Assembly (NCBI GenBank): GCA_016987375.1 | Contig: PJRA01000077.1 | Coordinates: 427,456-450,826 of the forward strand | Direction: 5' to 3' | Length of the DNA stretch: 23,371 bases | Source: Brachionus koreanus | Lineage: Eukaryota > Rotifera > Eurotatoria > Ploima > Brachionidae | In this document: piece after piece, positions 1-10,389 of the stretch | Position numbering within the stretch: the first letter of the stretch is position 1 | Layout: every line of letters starts with the position of its first letter | Made by a program: the position numbers and the translations under genes | The notes under the pieces: generated by a model | What the model saw: only the letters and a program-made list of their open reading frames with translations | What the model was told of the DNA's origin: nothing | Database searches by the model: none

Positions 1-91
1 GTCAAAATTTATAAAAAAAATTCGTTTTTTTGTTTAACTACGAATTTAAATATTCAACCTATATGCTCATATAAATTTATACTAATGTTTG

Positions 92-172
92 TTATTTATT
101 TATTTAAAATATAATTTAGGTAGAGCCTTGGCCGGTTGGAATGGAGACTTAGTCCTTCCTTTCAGCCACATG
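92..172 (-). repeat. Retroelement tail, family A, copy 1
   Basis: Read on the - strand this starts GGCTGAAAGGAAGGACTAAG, passes CCATTCCAACCGGCC, folds as AGG-CTCTA-CCT, and ends in TTTTAAATAAATAAATAA. Related copies lie at 1612-1690 (-), 8864-8942 (+) and 10712-10793 (+). The conserved block, the small hairpin and the ATAAAT tail mark it as the 3' end of a LINE or SINE inserted by target-primed reverse transcription. No coding part is recognisable next to it. Confidence 0.65.
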
Positions 173-564
173 AAATTATTTTTGAATAACAAAACTTGTT
201 TTGAGAGAATGTTTGGTTAGATTAGAGCTGAATTTTAAATTTAGCTGTTAATTTTAGCAAAATGATTTGAATAAATAGCATAAAAATTAAAAAACAATTT
301 ATTATTATATCAACAAAAAAGTAATTTAGTAGTGTTTGAAAGTTTAAGATTAAAGACTAAATTTGTCTAATTGTACAATTATTGTACAGAATTATTGTTG
401 TGGTTAAACATTGATTGCTTTTCATGTAATTTAACTATGTGTTATACAGTTAAAAGCGGCCTTCAATAGAAAAATAAATGCAAAAGAGTTGTTTTATTTT
501 AGAATGTGTTTTATTATTTGAAATAACAAAAATGTTTTTTCACTAATGTTTTTTCTTCTCATTA
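173..564. other. Gene-free AT-rich stretch
   Basis: I see no open frame with recognisable homology, no RNA gene and no clear repeat here. A short hairpin with 7-bp arms (TTCTTCT / AGAAGAA) sits at 553-570, just before the next repeat. Confidence 0.5.
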
Positions 565-660
565 GAAGAATTTCAATTTTTAATTTTATATTTTTCATCG
601 CCGAATTTGGCGTAATCTTTTTGAAATAAATAATAATAATAATAATAATTGTAATAATAA
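565..660 (+). repeat. Retroelement tail, family C, copy 1, with (TAA)n tail
   Basis: The segment contains a hairpin at 599-612 (CGCCG-AATT-TGGCG), then TAATCTTTTTGAAATAAATAATAAT running into a TAA microsatellite. The same block occurs on the - strand at 12955-13040, where the stem is CGCCA-AATC-TGGCG, so the closing pair changes from G-T to A-T and pairing is kept. Hairpin plus AATAAATAAT tail is the layout of a LINE/SINE 3' end. Confidence 0.6.
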
Positions 661-780
661 ATATTAGCAGCTAATATAGTTAGTGGGCACAACATCTGCA
701 TTAATTAAACAATAAAAAATATAAAAATTAATAAACTAAATTTTTAAACATTGAACAATAAAAATTTATTTGCTTAATTG

Positions 781-833
781 TAATAATAGTAATAATAGTT
801 ATAATAATCTTAATTGTAATAATAATAATAACT
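781..833. repeat. Interrupted (TAA)n microsatellite
   Basis: Imperfect runs of TAA/TAG trinucleotides. They resemble the tail of the family C repeat at 625-660 and may be a second expanded retroelement tail. Confidence 0.6.
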
Positions 834-1070
834 TTATACAAGCTAGTTAATTGATTTTGATTATATGACTTCATAGAGACTCCAGACAGGGACAGTACAT
901 TCAAGATGTGGTCAAATGAAACCTACGTAAATTCTTTATGATGCTTAAATTCATCTAAAACCTGCCATACCAGTAAACGTTTTTTCTAGGGTATAAAAAT
1001 TCATGCAAGTTCATTTCTTATCTCTAGACATTTTTTCTAAATATTTTTTAATATAATTTAAAACTTTATA

Positions 1071-1110
1071 TTAAGGAGCTTTGGCTCGGTCAGCAACACA
1101 ATAAAATAAT
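1071..1110 (+). repeat. Retroelement tail, family B, copy 1
   Basis: AAGGAGCTTTGGCTCGGT folds as GAGC-TTTG-GCTC and is followed by AACACAATAAAATAA. Copies with the same stem but different four-base loops lie at 8961-8988 (-, loop TCTA) and 10161-10204 (+, loop TTAA). The 8961 copy ends a recognisable LINE reverse-transcriptase fragment, so this is most likely the 3' end of a related LINE. No coding sequence can be read in the 200 bp upstream. Confidence 0.65.
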
Positions 1111-1114
1111 TTTT

Positions 1115-1300
1115 TTTAAATTTTTATCCTTATTCACTCTTGTGGAGCACATAATCATTAATTTTGATTTTCAATCAAGTCGACATTTTGTTGGTCTTCC
1201 TACCTTACGTCGCTCTTAATACATCTATTGAAGAATTTTTTTTGTAATCCTTTTTTCTTTCATTCCAAGTAAATTTTCAAGCCATCGCAACCTTTTGTTT
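1115..1300 (-). pseudogene. LINE ORF2 C-terminus, decayed
   Basis: On the - strand from about 1293 one frame reads RLRWLENLLGMKEKR, then KKILQ, stops, and ERRKVGRP. This matches the usual end of many LINE ORF2 proteins (R-WLGH-LRM--R---K ... GRRKVGRP--RW). About 60 bp further on, the frame reads KLMIMCST before a frameshift. The same LM--CST ending, with TSE and a stop, occurs at 22288-22330, so it is a shared 3' coding end. In-frame stops show that it is dead. Clade assignment (RTE-like or CR1-like) is not possible from this length. Confidence 0.6.
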
Positions 1301-1611
1301 TGAATCCATTAAATTAATGTAATACAGTTTGAGTTTTGTTTCCCTTATGTACATTAACTTCTTTTTTTTCCTTAATTTTACTATGTGATGGTTATAAAAT
1401 TTATCATCTGCAAATATTTTTTTTGGTAATTTTTACTGTAAAAATAACTCTTTTGAATTATTAAATAATTCTCTTAAAGTAGTACAATGTTAGTCGTAGC
1501 AATTTAATGTAATAAGAAAATTCTAATCAAAATAGTCAAAACTTATTAAATAAATAGATAAATAATGTGAATAATTTTTTTACTTTCATAAGAACATTGA
1601 GTCTTTTTTTG

Positions 1612-1690
1612 TTCATTTATTTGTTTAAATAAATAGTTTAGGGAATACCCCTTGCAGCTCAGAATGGATCATAGTCTTTCTTGTCAGCCT
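1612..1690 (-). repeat. Retroelement tail, family A, copy 2 (diverged)
   Basis: On the - strand it reads GGCTGACAAGAAAGACTATG, then CCATTCTGAGCTGC, a hairpin AGGG-GTATT-CCCT, AAACTATTTATTT and an AAATAAATGAAC tail. Compared with the copy at 10712 both stem arms have changed together (AGGG/CCCT against GGGTT/AACCC), while the trailing AAACTAT is kept. Confidence 0.55.
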
Positions 1691-1699
1691 AGCGACTGA

Positions 1700-3330
1700 A
1701 TAAAAAATATACAAAATAAAAAAAAGATAATGACTAAGTGAAAATAAAAAATGACTAGTTTTTAGTGAGAGGAAATAATTGCATATTTATCTTCGGATGT
1801 CTTGTAAAAGAGAATTAAATTTAATTCTCTTTTTTTTGTTTAGTCTATTCAATAAAATTATATTATTTGAAAAATTATTTTTTTTTCCTTCTTAATTAAC
1901 TAAAATAAAATTTAAATAGACATTGAACGTTAAAAAAGGGATGAAAATTAGCAGATGAATTTTGTGTTGCTTTGCTTGATATTAGAAAAATTTTCTTTAA
2001 AAATTAACTTATCATGAGAACATCTTAGTTTAATTTTAATCAAAAATTAAATAAAAAATTTCAAAACTTTATCCAGCTAACTCTTAGATTTTTTTGTTAT
2101 AAAAAACGATTTATTTAAAAGTATCTTTTAATTATACATGAATGCATGCCTGGAACCCAGAGCTATTCGCACCTAATCGATTAAGTGTTTTTATCAAACT
2201 ATTATATTCCAAAAAAGACTTTTTAATAAAAAGCTTCAGATAAAAATTTAAAGTAATTATGAAATCAATTATTAATTTATTAAGATTTAAAAGCAGTAAT
2301 TTAAATTAATATTTCCTTATTTCAATTTGAATCATTTAATTTTTTTGAGCTTGATAAATTTTTCCTCTCAGTTAAAAAAAAAATTTTCGAATATGAGGGT
2401 TGGTAGAAATTAAATTTTTAACATTTTGAATTTTAATGAGAAATTTTATACTTTAATCAAACAAGAGTTTCACTTTTCATTAATTATTCAAACAAAATTA
2501 GCTCTTAAAGTTTGAAAAAAAAACAGGTTTTTGTTTGCTTCTAAAAATTGAAAATTTATAATCTAATTTGGACTAATATTTTGATCATTGCTGAATTTAA
2601 TCAGTGTTCCCGCTAAGCTAAATGAAAAAGCTTATAGAAAACAAAAAACAGGAAAAAAACTCCCAAACCCATTAAAAAAGAAATGGGCGTAAGTTGATTT
2701 TTTTTTTTTTACTAAACCTTGGTCATAATTCGTTATAACTTTTGAAAAAAATGTATTTGAGTAGATGTGGTAAAAAACATAGACTCGGAAGTAATTTTTT
2801 ATTTTGAAATATCAAATAAATTGGATTATAAATTATATGTTTGTATTTAATCAATAAGGAAGGGAAACAGAGAAAAAAATAACAAGAGAAAGAGAGAGGA
2901 GAATGATCAAATTTATGTTTTATTAAGATTTAAAAATCAAAAAATTAGATTTTAATTTATTATTTATGCTTTTGTTAGCATTGCCATTTTTCGGATAAAT
3001 ATTTAATTTAGAATTTATCAGAAGGGAATAAATGGATTTTTAATTTGTTTATGCCAGTTGATCAATAGTGAAGAATATATTTATATTAATTTTTTAATTT
3101 ACCGTGATTTTATTATTTATCTAAAACTCTTCAACAATAAAATTTAATTTAATCTAAACATTTTTTTTCTGTTTGAATAAGATAGACATTTTGGTTAATT
3201 TAAGCTTTTTATTTTCTTTTTTTTTTAACTAGAATTTAAAAATTTTTAAAAGCCTTACGATAAAATTAACTTTATCTAAATGAAAATTTTTTTTCAAATT
3301 AAATTATTTTTTTTTGTAGTCTATTTGTTT
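1700..3330. other. Gene-free AT-rich stretch
   Basis: I find no convincing coding frame, RNA gene or transposon end here. Notable pieces are a perfect palindrome at 1806-1833 (listed separately), a purine-rich run at about 2858-2906, and many A or T homopolymers. A slightly GC-richer spot at about 2146-2180 has no readable meaning. Confidence 0.5.
1806..1833. repeat. 28-bp perfect palindrome
   Basis: Two uninterrupted 14-bp arms (AAAAGAGAATTAAA and its reverse complement) meet without a spacer. The reverse complement of the whole stretch is itself. It could form a cruciform or be a collapsed pair of small inverted repeats; nothing nearby indicates a function. Confidence 0.8.
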
Positions 3331-3694
3331 CAGTACCCAAGTAAAAAAAAAATGTATATTTTAAGTATAAAATAAAGATATTTTTTTGTATATTATATGT
3401 ATATTTTTGGACTAAAGTATCTAGAGAATAAATAGAGAATATCTAAATTTTATGTAAATTTTATATATTTTATTAATAAAAATTAAGTTTTTAAAAGAAA
3501 TAACTAATTACAATAATTTTAATCAGTTTCTATATCTAATTTTGTTTCTCCGTTAACAGAATTTTTAAGTAAATTTTTTTTTGAGTTTTGAATCATTCTG
3601 TTTATAAGATTTGTTAAGTTTTTGCTTAAAAATCTTGTATCCTTTTCTTTTACCAAACCTTAAAAAAATTAAGCTTATATATTAATATATAAAT

Positions 3695-5039
3695 TTAAAT
3701 CTTACAAAAAGCTGCATTAACTTTTTTTGAATATTTTTGTTTTATTTCGCATGCAGTGTTTGATTGGAAAATCGATCGATCAGAAATTAATACAGAAAGT
3801 ATTTTTTTAAAATAAGTGTCACCTTGGTTTTCACAAGTTTCTTCTAAATATTCATTTATTTTCATCTGATCACTTTCACTTACAAGAATATCGCTAAATT
3901 TGCTTGATAATGGAATTAACAGTTCCTGTCCATCATCACCTGTAAATATATTTTGGAAAATTTGGCACATTTTTAAAATTTTATTGATCTCTTCTTTATC
4001 TAAATATAAAAAATAAATAAATTAAGTTACGTTAAATGAATCAATATTGGATTGAATGGACGTGCACTTCAGAAAAACTGATTATCGAAGACTTAATTAA
4101 TTTATTTCATGAGACCCACTTGGTTAAGTCAAATGAGCTAAAAATTTATTCCATCAGTCCTTTATTGATTTAATTATAAGTTCATTATTACTGAAAGTTT
4201 GCTTAAATTGATCCAATTTAAATTCTAAACTCTCTATCTTACATTGTAGCTCATTGATTTTAATTTTTTCATTATCAAAAGCTCTGGTAAGATCTATTAT
4301 TTTACTTTTTAATTTGATATTTTCATTTTCTAATTCAGAATTTAGGCATTTTTTTGTATTGGAAATTTGAGGTGCTAATAATTTATTAATATTGGTCTTG
4401 ACATTTGTTCTTGATAAGTCTTTTTCATTACATCTCACAATATCTTGCATAATGCAATTACACTCTTCTTTTGAACCTATCTTACGTATTATACCTGTAT
4501 AATTCATGCCATTGAAAAAAATTTGATAACTTTCTCCTATATCAATCTTTTTCTTCGTTTGAATTGCATAAATTGAGACAACTGAAAACATTCTCTCAGG
4601 CTCTGGCCAATAGACTAAAGCATGTGTAGCATCATTAACATTGGCTTTAACATTGAACCTTTTTTTAATTAGTAAATTAAAAAAGAAATTAAAAAAACAA
4701 CTTGGAATTTTGAGCTGTCTGCTCTGATTTATTTGACAAAATCGAAGTAATACTGTTCTCACTATCTGATGAAGATGAAGCTTCTTCCAGCTGAATTTTA
4801 TTTTTAATCCTCGGAGTTGACTTAGAAATTGGATACAATTTTCCTGATGACATTGGTGATTCAACTAATTCATCTTGTTCATCTTGGGATGAAGGATAAA
4901 ATTTACCCTTGGATGAGCTGGCTTGAGATGTTTTTTGATTTTTTATTTTTTCGATTTTAATTGAACTTTTTAAAGATAGAGCATCTGATTTTTGCTCAGT
5001 ATTTGAATTTTTTTTTAATCTCTTTTTATTAAAAGGCAT
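3695..5039 (-). CDS. CACTA transposon accessory protein (369 aa, 3 exons)
   Basis: Spliced model on the - strand: exons 5039-4702, 4658-4192 and 3999-3695, with phases matching at both junctions (introns 43 and 192 bp). Residues 1-112 are Lys/Ser-rich and polar, likely nuclear and disordered. Exon 2 opens with a small Tudor/SH3-like segment (ALVYWPEPE...FSVVSIYAI...GESYQIFFNGMNYTG). This resembles the N-terminal part of BEN-domain proteins that animal CACTA elements often carry. A Lys/Glu coiled coil follows (about residues 215-268). Exon 3 (YFKKILSVLISD...KQKYSKKV) may be a diverged BEN-like DNA-binding end, which I cannot prove. If intron 2 is kept, the frame instead stops at 4154. The product probably binds element ends or aids the transposase. 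The ATG lies 62 bp past the transposase stop. Confidence 0.7.
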
Positions 5040-5048
5040 TTAAACCTA

Positions 5049-5054
5049 TTTATT
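5049..5054 (-). other. Poly(A) signal of the transposase gene
   Basis: AATAAA on the - strand, about 48 nt past the transposase stop codon and only 10 nt before the ATG of the accessory gene, so the two transcription units nearly touch. Confidence 0.5.
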
Positions 5055-5101
5055 AAATTAAAAAAAAATAAAAAAAATTTAATTAGAACAATTAAAAAAA
5101 A

Positions 5102-8100
5102 TTAAGTAAATAGATGACTGCCATTAAAATCAGTAAGAAATACTGAGTTCTTTGAGTATTCACATCCGAGTACAACAGAAATATTTTCGTAGTCATCTAT
5201 TATAAAGTAATCAGTTGAATAAGCTCCTATAAAAAAACTTGATTTAAACGAATTAAAACCATGAATAAAAAATGGATTGTCGATAAAATAAATTTTTTTG
5301 CACAAAAAACTAACATCATTTTCAAATCCAATTATTGATTTCACCAATGCGTATGAATTTTTGTATTTAATAAAACTATTGCAAAACTTTCTTGTGCAAT
5401 CATCTATCTGAATTATTTTTGAATTAAAATTTAATTTTTGAAAAAATTTTATTGAATAAATTTTGTCTTTGTAATTTGATTTAATTAATTCAATAATTTC
5501 CGGTTCTAAGCTCTCCAAACTAACTTTATGTTCACGGCCTAATTTTAATTCTTTCGAATTCTTTTTTCTGTTTGAAGATCTGAGTGAAAAATTTTCACTT
5601 AAAAAACCAACAAATTTTGAGCTGTTATGTTGATTTTGCAAAAAAATATTTAAACACTGTGAGACCGACCAAAGTTTTATGAACTCGTCTCCAATCAAAT
5701 CTTTACCATTAATCAAACTTGTTAATTTTCTATTTAATTCTTCAAATGGAAAGCATGAATAGTTGTTAATTGGTCCACAATTAAAAGTCAAATCAACTAA
5801 ATGAAGTAATTCATGCATGCCTGAATTTAAAAGATGAATATCATATAAACTTTCTAAATCTTGAACAAAATTAGTTAAAAAAATTTTGACCTCTTTTAAT
5901 AATGGACTATTAATTTGTCTTGAATATAGTTTTTCCAAAGATATAATTAAATATAACAAATGTTTGAAGTACTGACTTGGCATAATTTCATAAAAAACTG
6001 GAATAGCAAAAAATAGTATAAAGCTCATAAACTCATGTGCATGCCATAACTTAAAATCAGATATATCTCTAGGAGCATAATTAATAAAATAAGGAGGACG
6101 AATATTTTTTAATCTTGAATTGATTTCTTCAAGACAATGCTTTAAAGAATAAGGTTCTTTAATTGAATGTTCAAACCAGTAAACAAATAATTTTTTAATT
6201 GATCCGAGAAAAATTGAATGCATGGAGTCAATAATCGAACTCTCTATTGGATAATAAAATTTTAGCTTTGATAATATAGTTTTGCCTTTAATTCCTTTTT
6301 CGCATAACAAATTTATTTGAGATTTTGATAAATCAATATTATAACTTTCATTATTTCTAAGCTGTTCATCGACTTTTTCATATGGATAAACATGATGACT
6401 TCCTTTCTTAAATGGAATAAATAATCCTTTTTGATAACATTTGATGCAGCTAAAATATCCATTTGAATTAGTTGTATTTAGGATCATTGATCTGGCTGGT
6501 TTATCAAAAACACCAAAAATACAAAAGAATTTATAAACAAAACTATCTACTACCAAACCAAATTCAAGCATTTTTAAGTCTAAAATTATCGGTTCAAGAA
6601 ATAAACTAAAGTCTTGAGGTTTACCATCACTAACCATAATACCTTTAAAAAAATTTTTTTATCAAATATATTTAATATAATTAATATATTTAAAAATTAA
6701 TTTTAAAAAACATTGAAAAATTTTTTTTTTTAAAATCTAACCTGCTATGATGATATTATCTATATCATATCTAATTTCAATAGGTAATTCATTAATTGCA
6801 AGATAAAATGGCCAAATACTGATACTTGATTTTCTTGATAATTCGATACCATCAGTATTTAAAATGAAACTATAATTTGATTCCATCGAGTTAGGATTAT
6901 TTGAATCTACACTTTCTTTGAATTTTTTATAGAAATCTCCATCGTAGATGTCTTCTATTAACAATGTATTTTTTATGTCTAATGCCTTAACGGGAAGAAT
7001 TTTTTTGGTGAATAGACGTCTAATTTGATCTTCAACAGGAATATAATAAAATGTACTCAATCTAAAAAAAATTCTTTTGAAATTATATTTTGTTTAAGTT
7101 TTCTATTTTTTTAATTGAATCTTATCATATAAAAAAAATTTATTAATATTTAGACAAAAAAATATTTATAATATTTAAAAAAATTAATACAAATATTTTT
7201 TAAAATGAGTGATTTTATTTACTTTTTGGGTTTAGATCAACATTTTTAATGTAATCAATTATAAGCTAAAATTCTTATATAACTACATTTTTTTTTCTCT
7301 TAACCACATAATTATTGTTAACTTTTTTCTTTAGTTCGTCTTCAACTATTTACTTTTTTTATACTATATTAATCAAAAGGTAGTAAGTTTTAGTAATGTA
7401 GTAGGTTTTTTAATTTTTGTAAAAAATTTTTCAAAAGAAACAGAAAAACAAAGTTTGGCCTTAAAAAATTAATCTCTAAAGAAATGAACTTTTAAATATT
7501 AAATATTAGAAACTTAAAGATTCAATTTACTGGCCTTTAGTTGAAGAAAAATCCAAAAATAAAATCTAAATAAAAATTTACCTTGTTTTGCAATTGTTAC
7601 AATTCCGCTGTTTTGCTTGAAAAAGGCTGATATGATCTTTACAATTATGGCAAAACCATTTTTTATTGTAGTTGATATTTTGGCCAGTTTCTTTCATTAG
7701 TATTTTCATTAAGCTATTAAAATTAGTAGGAATATCACTGTCTGTGGTTAAATTAAAAAGTTTTAAGACTGAGCGGAAAGCATCTTGTGTAAACTTTCCA
7801 CTATAAAAAAGTGACAACAGACACATGTTAATTAAACTAGATTCTTCCAATTCATCAATTACCTCAATAGTTTGCTCTTTACCGTCAAAAGATAAATCCT
7901 CGTCAGTTGTTTCGCATTCAGAATTTTTTTCTTCGTCATTAGACACATCTGTTTTATTTAGAATTTCTTTATAGTCGGAATCTTCATTGATTTTTGAATG
8001 GGCTGTTTGATCCACCGACTGTGAAAAACATGGGTATAGCTGGCTAAATTGTTGTAAAATTGCATCCTTTTTCTTTTTTTTTTTGTAGTAGTAAGTACTT

Positions 8101-8126
8101 TTCGGTGTTTTAATCCTATGATACAT
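5102..8126 (-). CDS. CACTA/EnSpm transposase (801 aa, 3 exons)
   Basis: Cut-and-paste transposase of the CACTA superfamily. Exons on the - strand are 8126-7582, 7061-6742 and 6642-5102; introns are 520 and 99 bp with GT/AG borders, and phases 2 and 1 match. Residues 1-150 are acidic and polar. A zinc ribbon follows with C159, C162, C176 and C179 (WFCHNC...NCNNC). Next come YYIPVEDQ, DIYDG, FILNTDG (D252) and SIWPFYLAINELP. Exon 3 carries SDGKP, VFDKPARS (D335), GYFSCIKC (C354, C357), IIDSMHSIFLGSIKKL, WHAHEFMSFIL and MHELLHLVDL...CFPFEELN. These motifs appear in the same order in animal CACTA transposases. D252, D335 and a Glu in HEF or FPFEE are candidate catalytic acids. No stop or frameshift interrupts the 2.4-kb frame. 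The start is the first ATG, at 8124-8126. Confidence 0.92.
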
Positions 8127-8860
8127 TCCTTATATGAAAATTCTTAATAATTAAGCTATAGGTTCAAAGATTTAATTGTGTGCATATAAACACTATTTAA
8201 TTGATAGAAAATAATCTTTATGCTAATTTTTATGTTAATTTTTTGAAAATTTTGTCCAACCAATTATATCTGAGGGAAAGGTTAAAAAAAATTTAGTTTT
8301 ATACATGTGTGTTTAATTTAAGGATAATCTCTAGATAGTATTTTGAAAATATCTATATTTTAATTGACTGGGTAAACACCAAGAAGGCGAAGAAAAATAA
8401 ATTATTAGGAAATTTTTTCAAAATAAATTTATTTTCAGATTCTAAATGTTTGTTGTTGTTAGAAGAACAATTTGTTGACCAAAAACCATTTTAGCCATCT
8501 GGTTGTATATCCGTTTTTTGGCGCTTTAGTTGTGGAAATATTTGATAACTTGTTTTAAGCTTGTTCTTTTTCCTCTAAATATTCACATCCGTTTCCTGCC
8601 CAAACAATGATTTTATTCTCGAAAACATTCTAAATGTTTAAATTTACTGTCTAGTCTAGTGATTAATTTTTTTAAATATCCTAATTTTCAGCTTAAAAAA
8701 TTGAATTAAATAAATGCTTTATTAAGTATTAGGTTTTAAATAATTAATTCAAGTAGCTTTTTCTTTTTTAACAAATTTACTGTAAAATTTATGATATTTT
8801 ACTTTAAATCTAATTAACATTTTGGTTCAAATTAAGTTTTGTTTTTTCAAAAAATTTTTT
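8127..8860. other. Transposon 5' flank and AT-rich spacer
   Basis: This would hold the transposase promoter and, near 8374, the tentative transposon end. From 8375 to 8860 I see no gene. A TAGTG at 8656-8660 has no matching partner on the other side. Confidence 0.45.
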
Positions 8861-8863
8861 GAA

Positions 8864-8942
8864 TGTGGCTTAAAGGAAGGATTAAGTTTCCATTCCAACC
8901 GGCCATGGCTTTGCCGAACTATGTTTTAAATAAAATAAAATA
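8864..8942 (+). repeat. Retroelement tail, family A, copy 3
   Basis: GTGGCTTAAAGGAAGGATTAAG, CCATTCCAACCGGCC, hairpin GGC-TTT-GCC, GAACTATGTTTTAAATAAAATAAAAT. It is a + strand copy of the block at 92-172 (-). Its tail stops about 18 nt short of the opposite-facing family B tail at 8961, giving a tail-to-tail pair. Confidence 0.7.
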
Positions 8943-8960
8943 TTTTTTTTAATTGTTAAT

Positions 8961-8988
8961 TTTTTTGTACCGAGCTAGAGCTCCTTCA
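8961..8988 (-). repeat. Retroelement tail, family B, copy 2
   Basis: On the - strand: GAAGGAGCTCTAGCTCGGTAC then AAAAAAATTAAC. This is the natural 3' end of the LINE fragment that reaches back to about 9712, and it identifies the other family B copies as LINE ends. Confidence 0.7.
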
Positions 8989-9712
8989 AAATAATTTTCA
9001 AAAAAATAAAAATAAAGTAAATCAGCCAAAAAAAATTTAAAGAAAGTTTAAGACATATATTGAAGTAGGTAGCTACATGTGACAGAAGTTTACATAGTTG
9101 AAGCTTCATGAAAAAAATAGAAAATAGTAAGGAAGCAATTACACAATGGAGTAGGGTATATTCAATATATCTTGATTCGAAGTCTTGTTTGTATTCATCC
9201 ACTAGTCTGACAACCAATAGAATAGAATGACTCTGTCCTGTCCCAACATATCTCTCACTCGACTCAAAAAGTCGATGCAATACTCTTAGGAATTTAAGTT
9301 TATTAAAAAACATCATGATGCAACATGTTGGAGGGAGTATCATATTTTAACTTAAGGATAGATCTGACTGCTGTGTTCCGAATTGCTTGTAGTTTTTTGA
9401 TATTATTTTCTGAAAATGAATTCAAACAAGGAAAAGAATAGTCTAGAATTGATCCGACTAAAGTTTTTTATAGATTTCCTAGTGTTTTTTGAGTGAGACC
9501 CCATTTTTTATTTGATAATGTCTTAATAATATTTAACATTTTATTGCAGCGTTATTTAAATTCGTCTACCAGTATATTAAAGTTTAACTTGGAATCAAAT
9601 TTAATGCCAAAAAACTTGATTTCTTTTTGGCTAACTATTCTGTTTCCATGAATTTTTAAGTTTAGATTTCCACTATCTTTTCTGAGCCCAGAAAAGGTAA
9701 CAGAACACCGAT
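8961..9712 (-). pseudogene. LINE reverse-transcriptase C-terminal half, decayed
   Basis: From about 9705 on the - strand the frame reads CSVTFSGLRKDSGN, KEIKFFGIKFDSKLNFN, stop, RCNKMLNIIKTLSNKKWGL, stop, KTLVGSILDYSFPC, then KKLQAIRNTAVRSILKLKYD. A -1 shift follows into FFNKLKFLRVLHRLFESS, ERYVGTGQSHSILLVVRLV and FESRYIEY. This order (FLG-like strand, coiled thumb, YK-LV-SILDY, LQ--N-A-R, ERY...L---EY) is the thumb and C-terminus of jockey/CR1-type non-LTR reverse transcriptases. Several stops and the frameshift make it non-functional. It ends with a 3' UTR and the hairpin GAGC-TCTA-GCTC followed by GGTAC and an A-rich tail at 8961-8988, so the 3' end is intact and the element is 5' truncated, as is common for LINEs. 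Confidence 0.85.
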
Positions 9713-10160
9713 ACATCAACTAGACCTAGTGGATTAAGGTGTTATAATTTTTATTTGTTTTTAGAGCTTTTTTAGCTAATGTATTTTACACCTGATTGCT
9801 CTAATCATGTTCAAAAAATTAACTTAATAATAATTAATGCATTTCATTTAAAATAATTTAATACGCGTTATTATTGTATTCGATTCACTTTTGGCTTGAA
9901 AAAAATTTCAATTCTAAAAGCTTTCTATGTTGTTGACGTACAGTCAATTATCTAATTGTGTGCATAAGTTATCGTTTAAACATGACTTAAATTATATTGT
10001 AAAATATTGAGGCTTTTAAATGGAAAACAGTTGAGAGAAAAAACAAATTAACAGTTGGTATAAAGTGCTAATTATTGTCTATTATTTTAAAGCACACATG
10101 AAGGTTTCGAATGGTGATTTAATGAATATGCAAATCCATTCTTTATTTTTTATTTTAAAC
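9713..10160. other. Spacer, probably LINE 3' UTR debris
   Basis: No frame with readable homology. The last 60 bp (TTTATTTTTTATTTTAAACTG before the hairpin at 10161) resemble the sequence just upstream of the family B hairpin at 8961 on the other strand. At least the right end is therefore likely + strand LINE 3' UTR. Confidence 0.4.
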
Positions 10161-10204
10161 TGAAGGAGCTTAAGCTCGGTACTGAAATACAAATAAATAA
10201 AATT
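10161..10204 (+). repeat. Retroelement tail, family B, copy 3
   Basis: TGAAGGAGCTTAAGCTCGGTAC folds as GAGC-TTAA-GCTC, then TGAAATACAAATAAATAAAAT. It has the same stem as 1071 and 8961 with a different tetraloop. Confidence 0.65.
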
Positions 10205-10389
10205 TGCTAATAAAATAGGCTGACAGTCTTTAGTTATGAAGAAACTATTGTTTTGAATTCTAAGTAGAGAGAAGTGAATTTAGCGTTTAACGTATCATCT
10301 ATTTGAGTTAAATTAATCCAGATCTGATCTCAGTTGTTGGTGTTTTAATTTTTTGATGGAAAATTTATTAATAAAAATTTTTGAGCGTG

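Larger units (their letters stand above)
3334..8374 (-). mobile_element. CACTA/EnSpm-type DNA transposon
   Basis: The block contains two - strand spliced genes, a CACTA-family transposase (5102-8126) and an accessory protein (3695-5039), the two-gene layout known for this superfamily. All exons are open, so the element could be recent. The ends are uncertain. The best candidate pair is TACCCAAGT at 3334-3342 and its near inverse ACTGGGTA at 8367-8374, each with an internal TCTAGAGA / TCTCTAGA motif (about 3420-3427 and 8328-8335). A canonical CACTA terminus and a matching 3-bp target duplication were not found, so these boundaries are tentative while the coding core is firm. Confidence 0.6.

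Noticed and set aside
541..8660. CACTA at 541 and TAGTG at 8656-8660 as transposon termini
   Set aside because: Sequences inside the two motifs do not match each other, and 541 lies far outside the coding block among other repeats.
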